Below, one piece after another: positions 34,901 through 48,000 of a DNA stretch of 64,000 nt; within the stretch, counting starts at the first letter, position 1; every line of letters starts with the position of its first letter. The translations under genes and the position numbers were made by a program. The notes beneath the pieces are model-generated. The model saw only the letters and a list, made by a program, of their open reading frames with translations, did not search any database and had not been told where the DNA came from. This DNA comes from Thalassomonas viridans (GTDB taxonomy: Bacteria; Pseudomonadota; Gammaproteobacteria; Enterobacterales; Alteromonadaceae). The stretch covers positions 6,572,001-6,636,000 of the forward strand of contig NZ_CP059733.1 of NCBI RefSeq assembly GCF_000948985.2. The letters run 5' to 3'.

Positions 34901-36033
34901 AACAGCGGCATAGGCGGCACCAGTTGATGCTTAAGCACCAGCGCCGTTTTGATCAGCCCGGTAATGCCCGCCGCCGCATCCAGGTGACCCAGGTTGGTTT
35001 TCAGCGACCCCAGGTAGGTCTGGCCGTCACCGGCATCCAGATCCCGGTAGGCCTGGGTCAAGGCCCTGAGCTCTATCGGGTCCCCGAGCCGGGTGGCGGT
35101 GCCGTGGGCTTCGACATATTTGATCTGCTGTGCCGACAATTCGGCTGCGGTCAGCGCTTCTGCAATCACGTCGCTTTGCGCCTGCTCGCTCGGCGCCGAA
35201 TAACCGATTTTTTCATTGCCGTCGTTATTCAGGGCGGTGCTGCGGATCACGGCAATGATATTATCGCCGTCTTCCAGCGCTTCGGCAGTGCGTTTCAGCA
35301 ATACCGCCGCCACACCGCTGCCGGAAACCGTGCCGGAGGCGTCATCGTCAAACGGGCGGCACTTGCCGTCCTGTGAAAAGATGCCCCCTTCCACATGCTG
35401 GTAGCCGTCCTCTTCGTCCAGCTGCAAACAGCTGCCCCCCACCAGGGCCATGTCGCAGTGGTAGCCTTCCAGCTGCTGTACTGCCACCGACAGCGCCACC
35501 AGAGAGGTGGAACAGGCGGTGGCCAGCGTCATCGCCGGGCCTTTAAGGTTCAGATGCCAGGCCACCCGGGTCGCCATCTGGTCCGGCAGCGAGCCGTTCA
35601 GCAGGGTCAGGGCGTTATGGTTGTTGACGTCCTCCAGCACGGAGCCAAACAGATACTGGCTCGGGCTGACCCCGGCATAAACCCCGACCTTACCTTGGGT
35701 TTGCCGGGGGGCATAACCAGCATTTTCCAGCGCCTGGTGGCAAACCTCTAAAAAACATCTTTGCTGGGGGTCGATCACCGCCGCATCCCGGGGGGATAAC
35801 TTAAAGAAATCCGCATCGAAATGGCCCGGATTTTCCAGGTTGGCGGTGGCGGGCACCCAGCCTTCGGGGTCTGTTTCCCTGGCTTCGATACTGATCCCCG
35901 ACTCCCCGGCGCACAACATCTGCCAGAGGGCCGCTATCGATTCCGCCTTGGGAAAACGCCCCGCCAGGCCGATAATGGCTATGCTGTCGGCAATATCCTC
36001 GTCTATGTTCTGCGCTGTGTTTAATTCTGTCAT
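31927..36033 (-). CDS. Type I PKS module with terminal thioester reductase (KS-AT-ACP-TD)
   Basis: This 1368-aa protein has four domains. KS spans about 17-425 with Cys174 in TACSTSLVA and EAHGTATRLGDP. AT spans about 510-800 with Ser605 in GHSLGEW; the HAYHS motif points to malonyl-CoA. ACP lies at about 880-950 with phosphopantetheine Ser915 in LGGDSLLS. The C-terminal thioester reductase spans about 985-1350, with the NAD(P)-binding VLVTGATGFWG and Tyr1151/Lys1155 of the YxxxK motif in GYGQSKWAA. There is no KR, DH or TE. It should add one acetate unit to the peptide and release it by reduction to an aldehyde or alcohol. Its start overlaps the NRPS stop by 4 bp (ATGA). Confidence 0.93.
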   Translation of the reverse strand: MTELNTAQNIDEDIADSIAIIGLAGRFPKAESIAALWQMLCAGESGISIEARETDPEGWVPATANLENPGHFDADFFKLSPRDAAVIDPQQRCFLEVCHQALENAGYAPRQTQGKVGVYAGVSPSQYLFGSVLEDVNNHNALTLLNGSLPDQMATRVAWHLNLKGPAMTLATACSTSLVALSVAVQQLEGYHCDMALVGGSCLQLDEEDGYQHVEGGIFSQDGKCRPFDDDASGTVSGSGVAAVLLKRTAEALEDGDNIIAVIRSTALNNDGNEKIGYSAPSEQAQSDVIAEALTAAELSAQQIKYVEAHGTATRLGDPIELRALTQAYRDLDAGDGQTYLGSLKTNLGHLDAAAGITGLIKTALVLKHQLVPPMPLFRQANREFDLDASPFKVNNSLQELESSEEPLLAAVSSFGIGGTNAHVILQQAPKHGLESRETRKWQFFPVSAKNEAALAEQKSQLKTALVETGAEPADISKTLVFGRDKYECRSALVGDGQNLGAIDDARENKGGKIAFIFPGQGSQYRQMAYGLYREEAVFRRYFDEIAGYAGENQLDLAELVFHGSDDLLLAQTENTQPALFAVEYSLAKLLEHYGIKADAYLGHSLGEWVAATLSGVFSLRDAVYAVIRRGKLMASMARGQMLSVPASWQDIADLLPDTLDLAVENTKTSCVLSGENAAIEEARAILAEEGLTPKLLRTSHAYHSRMMTPVLAPFAEFLAGITFHPATTPWLSNVTGDWMDADQVATADYWCRHIRNTVLFADGLQRLQDENYICLELGPGQSFSRLLSSGGYPHTAAFMRPAKSALDDNQQFTRGMAELWVMGVEPDWSTWFSALEFNRISLPTYPFQRQEYWWGERKQKKLSVPKAELESPKSREVQSSADTLLLSVVDVFNKHFARRDIQESDNFFDLGGDSLLSISVLHDINHLAEVKITMEQFLASPEPEAIARLLEREAPETDSGGQDSLASLNLPAELQPVSATGNQAVDAVLVTGATGFWGIHLIHELLAETEQQVVCLIRAEDLNQARYKLQQKSQQYRLELVAHHPRLQVVLGDIALPDFGLDAEAFAALARSVGRIYHLGASVNHLYGYQALKAANVDSVLTCLKLAGCGRRKQLVFASSIAVYSNSAYLAESRVSEQAQLKNGEFSSGYGQSKWAAEQLIWQAEARGFDVLVLRAGNITGHSRIGLCSEKDALWALVKACLLLNAYPQEAGHMRVDMLPVDLVCRATRVLAESGTGQGIFHLVPEKHFTFDDLIVVLKDLGYPLQRLDIASWGERARSELTSEQARPLYRILEKEEDEAEVNKELAFDNRSLVAELDRLGLDAPQLTRGILTNYINQFIRGGFFPGAVVQGAKDVSGPVAELTEKE

Positions 36034-39000
36034 ACTCTTTCCCTTCTCTGGCGCTTCTTCGCCGCCAAACGTTTATTTCCTGCGCGACTTCCCACACTTT
36101 GCTGTTGTTTGCTTTCCCCGTCCGTCAGCCATCTGGCCTGCTGTGCTATGGTGGTATGCTTAAACAGCAACATAAGATCCACCGGCCGGTTAAGGGCTTC
36201 CTTGAGCAAAAGCTGTAATTTTGTTGCCAGGATCGACTGGCCGCCGACATCGAAAAAATTATCCTCGACACCGAAGTTGTCGTGTCCCAGTACCTGCTGC
36301 CACAGCCCGGCCAGCCGCCGCTGCAAGTCCGTGCTGGCCTGCTTTTGCTTGCCGGCGGCAATGGGCTTGGCCTCCGGCAGGGCATTGCGTTTCACCTTGC
36401 CGTTGACATCGGTCGGCAAGGCCGGCAGCACACACCAGTAGTCAGGCACCATGTAATGGGGCAAGCGGCTGCGCAAGCCGTCGCGGATCTCCGTGAGCTC
36501 CGCCTGCTGCGCCGTGACAACATAAGCCGACAAGCCCACCACCTGCTCGTTCACCACTTTGGGCAATACCGCCGCCTGCTGCACACCGGCTTCGCGGCAT
36601 AGGCTGGCTTCAACCTCTTCCAGCTCCACCCGGTAGCCCCTGACTTTCACCTGGTTATCCACCCGGCCGATAAAGAGCAGGTTGCCCTGCATGTCGTAGC
36701 GCACCAGATCCCCCGTGTTATAAAGCACGCCGGACGATAAGGGACTATGAATAAACTTCTGCGCCGTCAGCTCAGGCTTGTCGAAATAGCCGAGGCCGAC
36801 ACATTCACCGCCGATATGCAGCACCCCGGGGGCCCCGGGCGGCAACTGCTGCCCCTGTTCGTCGAGCACAAACAGGCTGGATCCGGGTCTGGGCGTGCCC
36901 ATATGGGGTTTGCCGGCATCCGCCAGGGAAAAGTCCCCCATACAGACCCCTACCCCGGCTTCGCTGGGGCCATAGGCATTGATGATACGCCGGCCCGGCG
37001 CCGACCAGGCCTGCAGCAGCTTGGCTGTGGGCGCTTCACCCGCCGTCAATATAGTGGTTAATGCCGGATAATCCCCCACCGGCGTATTGGCCAGCACCGA
37101 AGGGAACAAGATGGCAAAGTTCACCCGGCTTTGTTTCAGGGTATCCGCCAGCGCCGCCCCCGGCATCAGGGCATATTTATCCGCCATCACCAAAGTAGCG
37201 CCGTTCATCAGGCTGGCCCAAATCTCCAGCACAGCAGAGTCGAACGCCACGGAGGCAAACTGCAACACCCGGCTTTGCGCCGTGATCCCCAGCAGGTTGT
37301 CGTCGTTGCGGGCGAAGCCCATCACGGCGCCGTGATGCAGCATAGTGCCCTTAGGTTTTCCGGTGGTACCCGAGGTATAAATGATATAGGCGAGATCCTG
37401 GTGGGATACCGCCAGGTTAAGACGCTGCTTGCTCTCACCGGCGATCTGTTGCTCTAGGGCAGAAAGGTCGAGACCCGTACCGGCCAGGTTTTCATTGCCC
37501 TGGTGCAGCACCAGATCCGCCCTGCTGTCCGCCAGGATATACTCCAGGCGCTGTGCCGGCAGTTCGGGATCTAAGCCGATAAAGGCTGCCCCGGTTTTCA
37601 GCACCGCCAGCTGGGCGATCACTATATCGACGGATTTCGGCAGGCACAGCACCACACGGGAACCGGCGCTAATGCCGCGCTTGCTCAGCAGCCGGGCTAG
37701 CTGGTTGGCTTTGGCTTCCAACACGGCAAAGCTCAGGCTTTCTCCGCCGAGGAAGCTTACCGCCTCCGCTTCCGGCTGTTCGTCCGCCCGGCGCTCGAAT
37801 TCCTGATGCAGGGTGGACAGCTCAGGCCAGCCCCCTGGATTATGGGACCAGGAGTCGAGTAAAGCTTTCATTTCCCCGCTGACCAGTTCCAGCTGCTTCA
37901 CCGGCCGGTTTAACACTTGCGGCAATTGCACCAGCAAATGCCTGAATGCCTGGGTCAGGCTGCGCACATAAAGGGAAGAAAAGAGATCTTTGTCGTACTC
38001 CAGCTGGAACACCAGTCCCTGCTCGCTTTCCTGCACAAACCAGCACAGGTCCAGCTTAACGCTGGCCAGCTGACTATTGACCGGCGTAACCTTAAGCCCT
38101 GCCAGCTCTATGCTGTCGGAAGGCAGGTTTTGCAATGAGAAGGAAATCTGGAATAAAGGATTCACCCCAAGCTGGCGCACCGGGTTCACGGCTTCGACAA
38201 TCTGGCTGACCGGAATCGACTGGTAATCCAGGGCGGAGAAGGCAAAGTCCCGGATTTGCCCGAAAAAATCCGCCACTTGCTGCCCGGGATCTATCTGCCC
38301 CCTTAACGGCAGGGTATTGACGAACAGGCCGACGGTTCTTTCCCAGTCGGCATTGTCCCGTCCGGATACCGGGAAACCGGTAATAATATCGGTTTCGCCG
38401 CTGAATTTATGCTGCACCAGTTGCCAGGCGGCCACCAGGGTCATAAATAACGACATGCCCTGTTGCTGGGATAAGGCAACCAGCTGTTCGGCGATCCCCT
38501 GTTCCAGCACAAACTCTTCCGTCGCCGCCTGATGGCGGCTGAGCTCACGGTCGATATTCACCGGCAAGGCATGCTGTTGCGGCGCCTGTGCCAGGCTTTG
38601 CTGCCACCAGCCCAAACCTTGCTCTAAGGTCTGTTGCGCCATCGGCTGATAACCGGCGTAGTCAGAGCCCTCCAGTTCGGCACTGAGTCCCTGCCCGTAT
38701 ATGGCGGTCAGATCTTCCGCCATTACCGACAGAGACCAGCCGTCGGCGATCAGGTGGCACACCACCATCACCAGACAGGCCCTGTCCCCTTGCCGGAATA
38801 AACCGGCCCGGAACAGAGGCCCCTGCCCCAGATCGAATTCCTGCTCTGCATAGTCCTGGCACATTTGTGAGAAATCTTCCGCCGCCGTCAGGGAGAAAAT
38901 TTCAAAGGGCACGGCATGGCTTTTATCCAGGTGCTGCTGCCACAAGCCCTCGGAGTCGTTAACCAGATACTGGCGCAGGGCGCTGTGCCCCTGCCATAAC

Positions 39001-42000
39001 TGCCCTATGGCATGTTGCAGGCGGGCGGTATCCAGCTCGCCTTCAAGCTCCATCAGCAGCGGCATATTATAGGCGCTCTTATCCGCCAGCAATTCCTGCG
39101 CTATATACAGGCTCTGCTGCATCATGGTCGCCGGCATTTTGCCGCCCTGCTGTTCACCATCAGCAACTGTTTCCCCGCCGCCGGGAGGCGTATCGTCGCC
39201 GAACAGTTTCGCCAGCTCGCGGACGGTGGCGCAGCGGAAGAATTCCCGCATCGGGATCTTCTGCCCCAGCTGTTTTTCCAGGCGGGAAATCACCTGGGTC
39301 GCCAGCAGAGAGTGGCCGCCGATCTCAAAGAAATTATCGTCGAGATATACCTGTTCCAGCGCCAGCAGATCCTGAAATACATGGGCAATAATCTTCTGCA
39401 CCTGACTGTGGGGCAATTCACCGCCGGCCTCCTGGCTACTTTGCTGTTGCGGCTCTGGCAGCGCCCTGCGGTCGATTTTACCGTTGCTGGTAAGCGGGAA
39501 TTCCGGCATCACCACAAAATATGCCGGCACCATATAATCCGGCAACAGCTGCTTAAGATACTGACGTAGCCTGCTCACCAGGGTCTGGTCTTCACCGGCC
39601 AGCACATAGGCCACCAGGTATTGATGGCCGTGCTTGTCTTTGCCTGCCATCACCAGGGCTTCGCTGACCTCGGGCGCCTGCACCAGCAGGGTTTCTATCT
39701 CACCCAGTTCGATGCGGAAACCGCGGATCTTCACCTGGTTGTCACAACGGCCCAGGTATTCGAGATCGCCGTCCGGGGTAAAGCGGGCCAGATCCCCCGA
39801 GCGGTACATTTTGTCCTGCCGCTTTTCCTGCTGCAGAGGTGAAAACGGGTTATCGATAAAGCGCTCTGCGGTAAGCTCCGGCAGGTTCAGGTAACCCCGC
39901 GCCAGTCCGGCACCGGCCACATAAATCTCCCCGGTAACCCCCACAGGCACAGGATTCTGGCAGCTGTCCAGCACCAGGATATCCAGATCGGAAATACCGT
40001 CGCCGATCAAGCTGGCCTTGCCGTCACCTTCCAGCACTTCCTGCGGTCGGATCAGGCGGTGGGTGGCATGGACCGTGATTTCGGTGATGCCGTACATATT
40101 GATGATATCTATGCTGTCCCGGTATTTTTCATACCAGGGTTTGAGGGCGCCGAAATCTATTTCATCCCCGCCAAGCACCACGCGCTTCACCGGCAGTTGG
40201 CTGCTGTGTTTCATGTCTTCGCGTACCAGCTGCAGGAAGGCCGCCGGCGTCTGGCTCAGCTGGGTCACCCCCTGCGCGCAGATCAGCTGGCGGAAGTCTT
40301 CCGGGCTTTTTGCCACCAAGGACGGCACCACCACCAGCTTGCCACCGTGGAACAGGGCGCCCCAGATTTCCCATACCGAGAAATCAAAGGTACAGGCGGA
40401 GAACAGGCTCCAGACATCCTGCTCGTTAATGGGGATACGCTTGGCGGTGGCGTCAAACAAACGGATCACGCTGCGCTGTTCAATCAACACCCCTTTAGGC
40501 AAACCTGTGGAGCCCGAGGTATAAATCACATAAGCCAGGTTATCCGGGCCGCTGACCCGGGGAGGATTTTCCTCCGGCATATCCGGCTGAGTTTCGTTAT
40601 CCAGCGCCAGGCAGCTGAGTTCATGGCCGTCGAACAACTGATGCAAACCGGCTTCGGCAAGCACCAGGCCCAGTCCCGAATCTTTCACCACATAATCGAT
40701 ACGTTCCTGCGGATGCTCGGGATCGATCGGCGCATAAGCGCCGCCGGCTTTAAGCACCGCTAGAATCGCCACCAGCATCTCGGCACTGCGGTTGACACAG
40801 ACCCCCACCAAGGTTTCAGCTGTCACGCCCAGCCCCTTAAGTTGCCAGGCCAGGCGGTTGGCTTGTTCATTTAACTGCCGATAATTCAGAACGGTATCCC
40901 CGCTCACCAGGGCGGTCCTGTCGGCATACGTAGCGGCAACGGCCTCGAACCGCGCCTGTATGCTGTCGGTTACCGTCAGGTCGACACGCTCGCGCATATG
41001 GCTTTGCCATAACGCCGCTACTCCCTGGCGGTCAAGCAGAGGCAAGGCATAAATATCCTGCTGCGGTTGCTCAAGTAAGGCCGTCAGCAGACTGACAAAA
41101 TTCTGCATCATGCCGGCAATACTGGCCTCAGTAAACAGGCCAGTACTGTATTCCATGGTGAGATCCAGACTCTGCTGATGCGGCGTAACCGTTAACAATA
41201 AATCGTATTTGGCCACGTCCAGTTGCGGATCTATGGCTTCCACCTCCAGCCCCTGCATGCTGATGCCCTGGTAAGGCAGATCCTGGTATGACAATACCGC
41301 CTGGAACAACGGCGTCCGGCTGGTATCCCGCTTGGATACCAGCTGCTGCACTATCTGTTCGAACGGCACTTGCTGGTTTTCCAGTCCGGCAACCAGGGTT
41401 TCACGCACATGCGAGAGCAAGGTATCAAAATCCATGCCCTGCTCGCTGCGCACCCTCAGCGGCAGCATATTGACAAAGAAACCCACCAGGCTTTCCAGCT
41501 CTTTGGTTTGCCGTCCCGCCACCGGGGTGCCAATGACCACATCGTCCTGACCGGCATAACGCATCAGCAACAGGGCATAAGCCGCCAACATAACGTTAAA
41601 GCCGGAATAACCTTTTTGCTCCAGCTGCTGCAGTGCCTGATAGGCAGGCACCGGCAGCATCAGGCTGTAGGTGGCTCCCGCTTCGCTCCTGACGGCGGCA
41701 CGCGGGAAGTCGGTATAAAGCTGCAGATCCGGGGAATCCTTAAGCTGCTGCTGCCAGTAATCCAGCTGCTGCCGGTAGCTGTCCGAACTGAAATGATGCA
41801 GCTGCCAGCTGGCAAAGTCGCCGTACTGGAAGGCCAGCTCAGGCAATGCCGGGGTTTCCCTGCGCACATAGGCGCCGTATAGCTCCGCCAGCTCGTCGGC
41901 GATCACCCCAAGGGACCAGCCGTCCGCCATGGCATGATGGACATTAAGCAATAATACCGACTCGTCATCCAGCAAAAAGACGTCCGCCCTGAACAGCGGC

Positions 42001-45000
42001 CCTTTACTCAGATCAAAAGGTTGTGCCGAAGCACACGCCAGCTCCTGCTCCAACTCTTCCGGTTCGCAATAATGCAGCTTAAAGGGCACCTTGGCATCAA
42101 GCAGCACCTGCTGGCCGGTTTCTTCTTCCCGGGTCACAAACACCGACTTGAGCACCTGATGGCGGTTGGCCAGTTCGTTAAGGGCCTTTTTCAGGGCATT
42201 TAGCTGTAACTCCCCTTTGAGGCGGTAGGCCAGCGGCAAATGATAGGCCAGGCTGTCCGGCTCCAGCTGGGCCAGGAACCACAGCCTTTCCTGGGCATAA
42301 GACAGGGGGAAATGCTCACGGTTTTCACACAGGCTTATCTGCGGCATGTCGCTGATCCTGCTGCCTTGCTGTTGCTGCAGCTGGCTTTCCACCAGCTCCG
42401 CCATCTTCACCAGCTCGTGGCTGGCAAAAACATTCACCACCGCCAGTTCAACCGCAAACACTTCCCGTACCCGGTTGATCAGCTGCATCACCAGCAGGGA
42501 GTTGCCGCCCAGGCGGAAGAAGTCGTCACCGGCAAGGGGTTCTGTGCCCAGCAATTCCTGCCAGATGGACGCCAGCTGCTGCGCCGTTGCCGTCAGCTCC
42601 TGATCTGAGCTGACAACCTTGCCCCAGTCTTCCTGTACCGGCTCTGCCAGGCTGCGGCCATCGATCTTACCGTTAACCGTTAACTTAAAACCATCAACAA
42701 AACTTATGGTGGACGGCAGCAAATAGCTGCTGACTTTTTCTTTAAGCCAGGCCAGCAAGTCTTCCCGTTTAAGTTCGCCAACGCCGGCTTTCGGCTGGAC
42801 ATAGGCCGCCAGGTACATTTGCCCGTTTTGCTTTCTCACCTGGACATAGCTAAGTTCCACATCCGGATACTGGTTGAGCTGCACCTGCAGCTCTTCCGGC
42901 TCAATGCGGTGGCCGCGGATTTTCACCTGGTTGTCTACCCGTCCCAAGAACCTGAGCACGCCGTCGTCCGTCATCACCACGACATCGCCGGATTTATACA
43001 TGATGCCTTCCCGGTAAGGATCGGTAACAAAAGCCGCCGAAGTCAGGTCGTCCCGTCCCAGATAACCTAAGGCAACCCCTTCACCCGCCAGGTAAAGTTC
43101 ACCCGGTACGCCGGCAGGCAACAGCTTACCGTGGCCGTCCAGCACATAATGGTATGAACCGGCACAGGCGCGCCCCAGGGCAACGTCATCGGCTGAGAGC
43201 CTGTGCTGATCCAGTGCATAGGTGGTTGAGAAAATAGAATTTTCCGTAGGACCATAAGCACTGCATAATTGCCCGCCATAACCGCTGTCCAGCAGCTGGC
43301 GACAATATTGTACCGGTATCACCTCGCCCCCGGTCCATAACCTGGCATAAGGGTGCAACAGGGACGGATCCCTCTGCACATACTGGTTAAACAGGGCTAT
43401 GGTCATAAAGCCGTAATTGACGCCGTAAGCGGCAATCGCCTGGCCGAACCGGGCAGGTTCCAGCACATCATCCTGGTGTATCACCGCCAGGGCGGCGCCG
43501 GACAATAACGCCGACCAGATCTCAAAACTGGCGCCGTCAAAGGCCAGGTTATTCATAAAACTCACCACCCGGGTTTCATCCAGGCCCCCCTGCTCGGGGT
43601 TAAGCACCAGGCGGGAAATCCCGCGGTGCGGGGTCATCACCCCTTTCGGCTGGCCGGTGGAACCTGAGGTATAAATGACATGGGCAATGGCATCCGCAGA
43701 AATGGCAGTCAAAGGCGAGCTGATGCCGTATTGCGCCAGCGGCAATGCCGCCAGTTGCAGCTGCTCAAATGTCCGGCACGGCAGCTGTTGTTCACCGGTA
43801 AAGACATAAGCCAAATCACATTGCTGCTGTAGATATTCCAGGCGCGCCTCAGGTGAATCCATGGCAATCGGCACATAGGCAGCACCGGTTTTAATGATAC
43901 CCAGGGCAATCACGACCCAGTCGATGGATCTTGCCATAGCAATACCGACAAAATGCCCGTTTTTAACTCCCTGTGCCGCCAGGTAATTGGCCACCCGGCT
44001 TGAACGGCGATCCAGTTCGCTATAGCTGATGCTAAGATTATCTTCCAGCACAGCTGGACGATCACCATATTTGCCTGCTGTTGTTAAGAAACCGGAAATC
44101 AGATCAGGCGTGGCATGTTTTGGCTCAAATGCCGGTTCTCCCAGGGTTATCAGGGCACTGGCACGATTTTCATCCACTAGGGAGGCTGTTTTCAGGGCTT
44201 GGCCTGCATGTTTCGCCAGCTGCCCGACAAAATGGCAGAAACCGTCCACCAGGGCTTGGGCCTGCTGCCGGTCGAACAGATCGGCGGCAAACTCAAACTC
44301 GCCGTACAGGCACTTATCCTGTAAGGCCATCGCCAGCAGGTAGTCGAATTTGGCGGTATCATGGCTGGTCATTATCTCTTCAAAGCCCAGTTCCTGCTCC
44401 CGGCTTTGATCTTCATTCTGATCAAAGGTAAACATCATCTGGATCAGCGGGTTCACACCCGGAGTACGCTCAACCTGCATACGATCGACGATTTGCTCGA
44501 ACGGGGTATCCTGGTAGGCCAGCACCGTCAGCCAGTGTTTTTTCACCTGCTGGACATAATCGGCAAAACTGCTGTCATGCTCGCATAAGGTCCTGAACGG
44601 CAAGCTGTTGACGAACAGGCCGGTAATGTTTTCCACATCCTGCTGGCTGCGCCCGGAAACCGGCACCCCGACAATCAAATCCCTTTGCCCGGTCAGGCGG
44701 GAGATGTAAGCATTAAATGCCGACAGCAAGACCATAAACAGACTGGCATCCCAGCTTTTCGCCTGCTGCGCCAGTAGCTCACTGGTTTCCTCACTCAGGG
44801 TAAAATTCAAAGTGAAACCGGCAAAATCCCTTTGCTGTGGCCGGGTTTTATAACTGGGCAAGGTCGCCACCAAAGGCGCATCCGCTAACTGCTGCTGCCA
44901 CCAGTCCAGCTGTTTTTGCTGCTGTTTGCGGTAATCGTCACTTTGCTGATACGCCACCACATCGGAAAATTCAATACCGGAAGTTCTATCTTCATGGTCC

Positions 45001-48000
45001 GCCAGCCTGTCGTGATAAAAGGCCTGCAGGTCCGCCAATAATACCTGGCTCGACCAGGCATCGGTGATCAGGTGATGCATATTCAACAGCAAGACCAGCT
45101 CCCCGTCAGGAAAGTGTGCCAGGTAAGGCTGGAATAACGGGCCATCCAGTGCCAGAGGCCGAGTTGCCATTGACTTGACCCAGTCCTCCGCAGATAACCC
45201 GGCTTCCGGCTCAACTAAACTCAATTCCTGAAAACTTTCGCTGATATATTGGCGGTAACCGTCGTTTAAATCCAAGCGCGCCCTGAGCATGGCATGGCGC
45301 TGCTGCAACCAGTGGACGCCCGCCGCCAGCTTATCGCTGTCCACATCACTTTTCAGGCGCCAAGCCACCGGCATGTTATACAACGGCGTGCCCGGTTGTA
45401 ATTGCTCGAACCATACCAGCTGCTGCTGACTGAACGACAGGCCGAAGCGTTGCTCCGGCGCCAGTACCTGATGTTCGATAGCCGCATCCGTTGCCGGTTG
45501 CAGGCTTTCCAGGCAAGCCGCCAGACCGCTGATGCTCGGGTGTTCGAACACGGCTTTCACCGTCAGGGCGCTGCCGAGTCCATAACGCTGGCGCAAACGG
45601 GAAATCAGGCGCATTGCCAGCATGGAATGGCCGCCAAGGCGGAAGAAATGGCCGTCGCGCCCTATCTGGCTCAGCGGCCGGTCCAGCATTTCGGCGTAAT
45701 CCTGCGCCAATTCGCTTTCCAGTCCCGGCAACGGCGCTTCGCCGCCCGCCACTAACTCGCTCTCACTTAAAGATGGCAGCGATTTACGATCAACTTTGCC
45801 GTTGGCGGTGACCGGGATTTGCTCCAGCACCAGGTAATGGGTCGGAGTCATAAAGTCCGGCAACCAGGCTTCGGCATGGGCCTGCAGTTCGGGCACCGTC
45901 AACTCACTTTCCAGATAGGCCACCAGCACGCCTTTTTCCAGGCTGACTACGCAACGTTTGGTTTTCGGTGCTTGTTCCAGCACAGATTCTACTTCACCGA
46001 TTTCCAGACGCATACCGCGAATCTTCACCTGGAAGTCGCACCGTCCTAAAAATTCCAACTCGCCTTTATTGTTGTAACGTCCAAGATCGCCGGTGCGGTA
46101 TAAACGGCTGCCCGCCTCGCCGAATGGGTTGGCAACAAAAGCCGCCGCCGTCAGGCCCGGTGCATGCAAATAGCCACGACCAAGCACGGTTTCACCTCCG
46201 ATACAGATCTCGCCCACCGCACCTTGCGGTACGGGAGCCAAGCTGTCATCGAGCAGATAGACGCTACAGCGGGGCACCGGCTTGCCAATAGGCAGCTGGG
46301 CATAACTTTGCGCCGGTGTCTGGTGCATCAGGTGCAAGGTCACGTCGTCACTACATTCCGCCGGACCATAGGCATTTAACATGGGAATATCAGGATAACG
46401 GCGGAACCAGCGGCGCGCCATTTCCGGCGGCAGGGCTTCTCCCGTCGGGATCAGGTGGCGTAAGTCGCCTAAACTGTCATAGGCACCGGCGGCTACTTCA
46501 TCCAGCAGCTGTTGCAGCTGTACCGGTACGGTTTGTAAAACCGAAACCTGACAGCTTTGCAGTTTGTTCAGGAACAGCAAGGGATCGAGCACAGTATCGT
46601 CATCCAGAATCGCTACCCTGGCCCCTTTCATCAATGCCGCCAGATATTGCCAAACACTGATATCAAAAGACAAACCAGCCGTTTGAGCGAAACAATCTTC
46701 ATCTGTGAAATACAGGGCATCCAGCGCCGCCCAGTTATGGTTGACCATGCCCTTATGACTGGTCATAGCACCTTTGGGCTTACCTGTGGTACCCGAAGTA
46801 AAGAGTACATAGGCCAGCTGATGCGGCGAACGCGGAATATCAGTTAAGTCCATCGCCTGCGCCGCTTGGGTATCCGGGGCCACCTTAATAACACTGTCAA
46901 ATGGCCCTTCACCGGCACTGATCACTACCTTGATATGATGCTCGTCCAGCAGGCTGGCAATACGTTGCGGCGGCAAGCGGGTATCAAGCGGCAGGTAGCA
47001 ACCGCCGGCCTTGAAGATTGCCAGCATAGCCACCATGACCGGGATACCGCGTTTTAAATGCACGCCGACCGGGTCTTCAAGCTTCACACCGCTGTTAACC
47101 AGCACCATGGCCAGCTGATTTGCCTTATCATCCAGCTCTTTGTAGGTCAGAGAGCCGGAATCGTCTACTACGGCGGTTTTGTCACCGTAGTTCTGCACAG
47201 CACGGTCGAAGACATCGAGATAATGCTCGATTTCATGTTCCGAACCTTTTTGTTCGGCAAAGGCATCAAACAGCAGCTGATCTGCCTGGTCCAGTTGCAG
47301 CAAACGGCCCACTTTACCCTCAGGATGCTGACAAACCCGCTGCAATAGAGCGGCATATTTGCCGGCAAACCTGACAATACTGCTTTCCTGGTATAAAGAC
47401 AGATCGAATTCAAAATTCACTGCCATACCGTGACCTGTCTGCTCCAGGGTGACAGTCAGGTCGAACTGGGCATCCAGGGCCGGCTGGGGACAAACGGTCG
47501 CCTGCAGATCTCCCAGGCTAATGCCTTGCTGATCAAAGCTGTTTTGCAGGTCAAACATCACATTAAACAGAGGGGACGGCTCGCCGCTGCCCTGCTGTCT
47601 CATGACTTCATCGTAAGGTAATTCCTGGTTTGCCAGCACCTTATGGTAGCTCTCCGCCGACTGCGCCAGGAAATCCTCCAGGGACAGATCGAAATTAACT
47701 TGCTGGCGGAACACCAGAGTATTAATGAACAGCCCCAAGGTTTCGGAGAAATCTCCCCACTGGCGGCCGGAGGTTACCGTGCCCAGCAGCACATCCTGCT
47801 CCCCGGTCGTCTGCGCCATCAGGGCAGAAAACAGGCTCAGGTACAGGGTAAACGGCGTGATCCCCTGCTGTTTTGCCAGGCCGTCAAGGGTCGCAACCTG
47901 CTCTGCGGTCAAGGTCTGGCGGTAAAAACCGGCTTTGCCCTGTTTATCCGCCCTTTTGGCCTGATCCGTCGGCAGGGTCATGCCGGTAACGGCATCGGTT

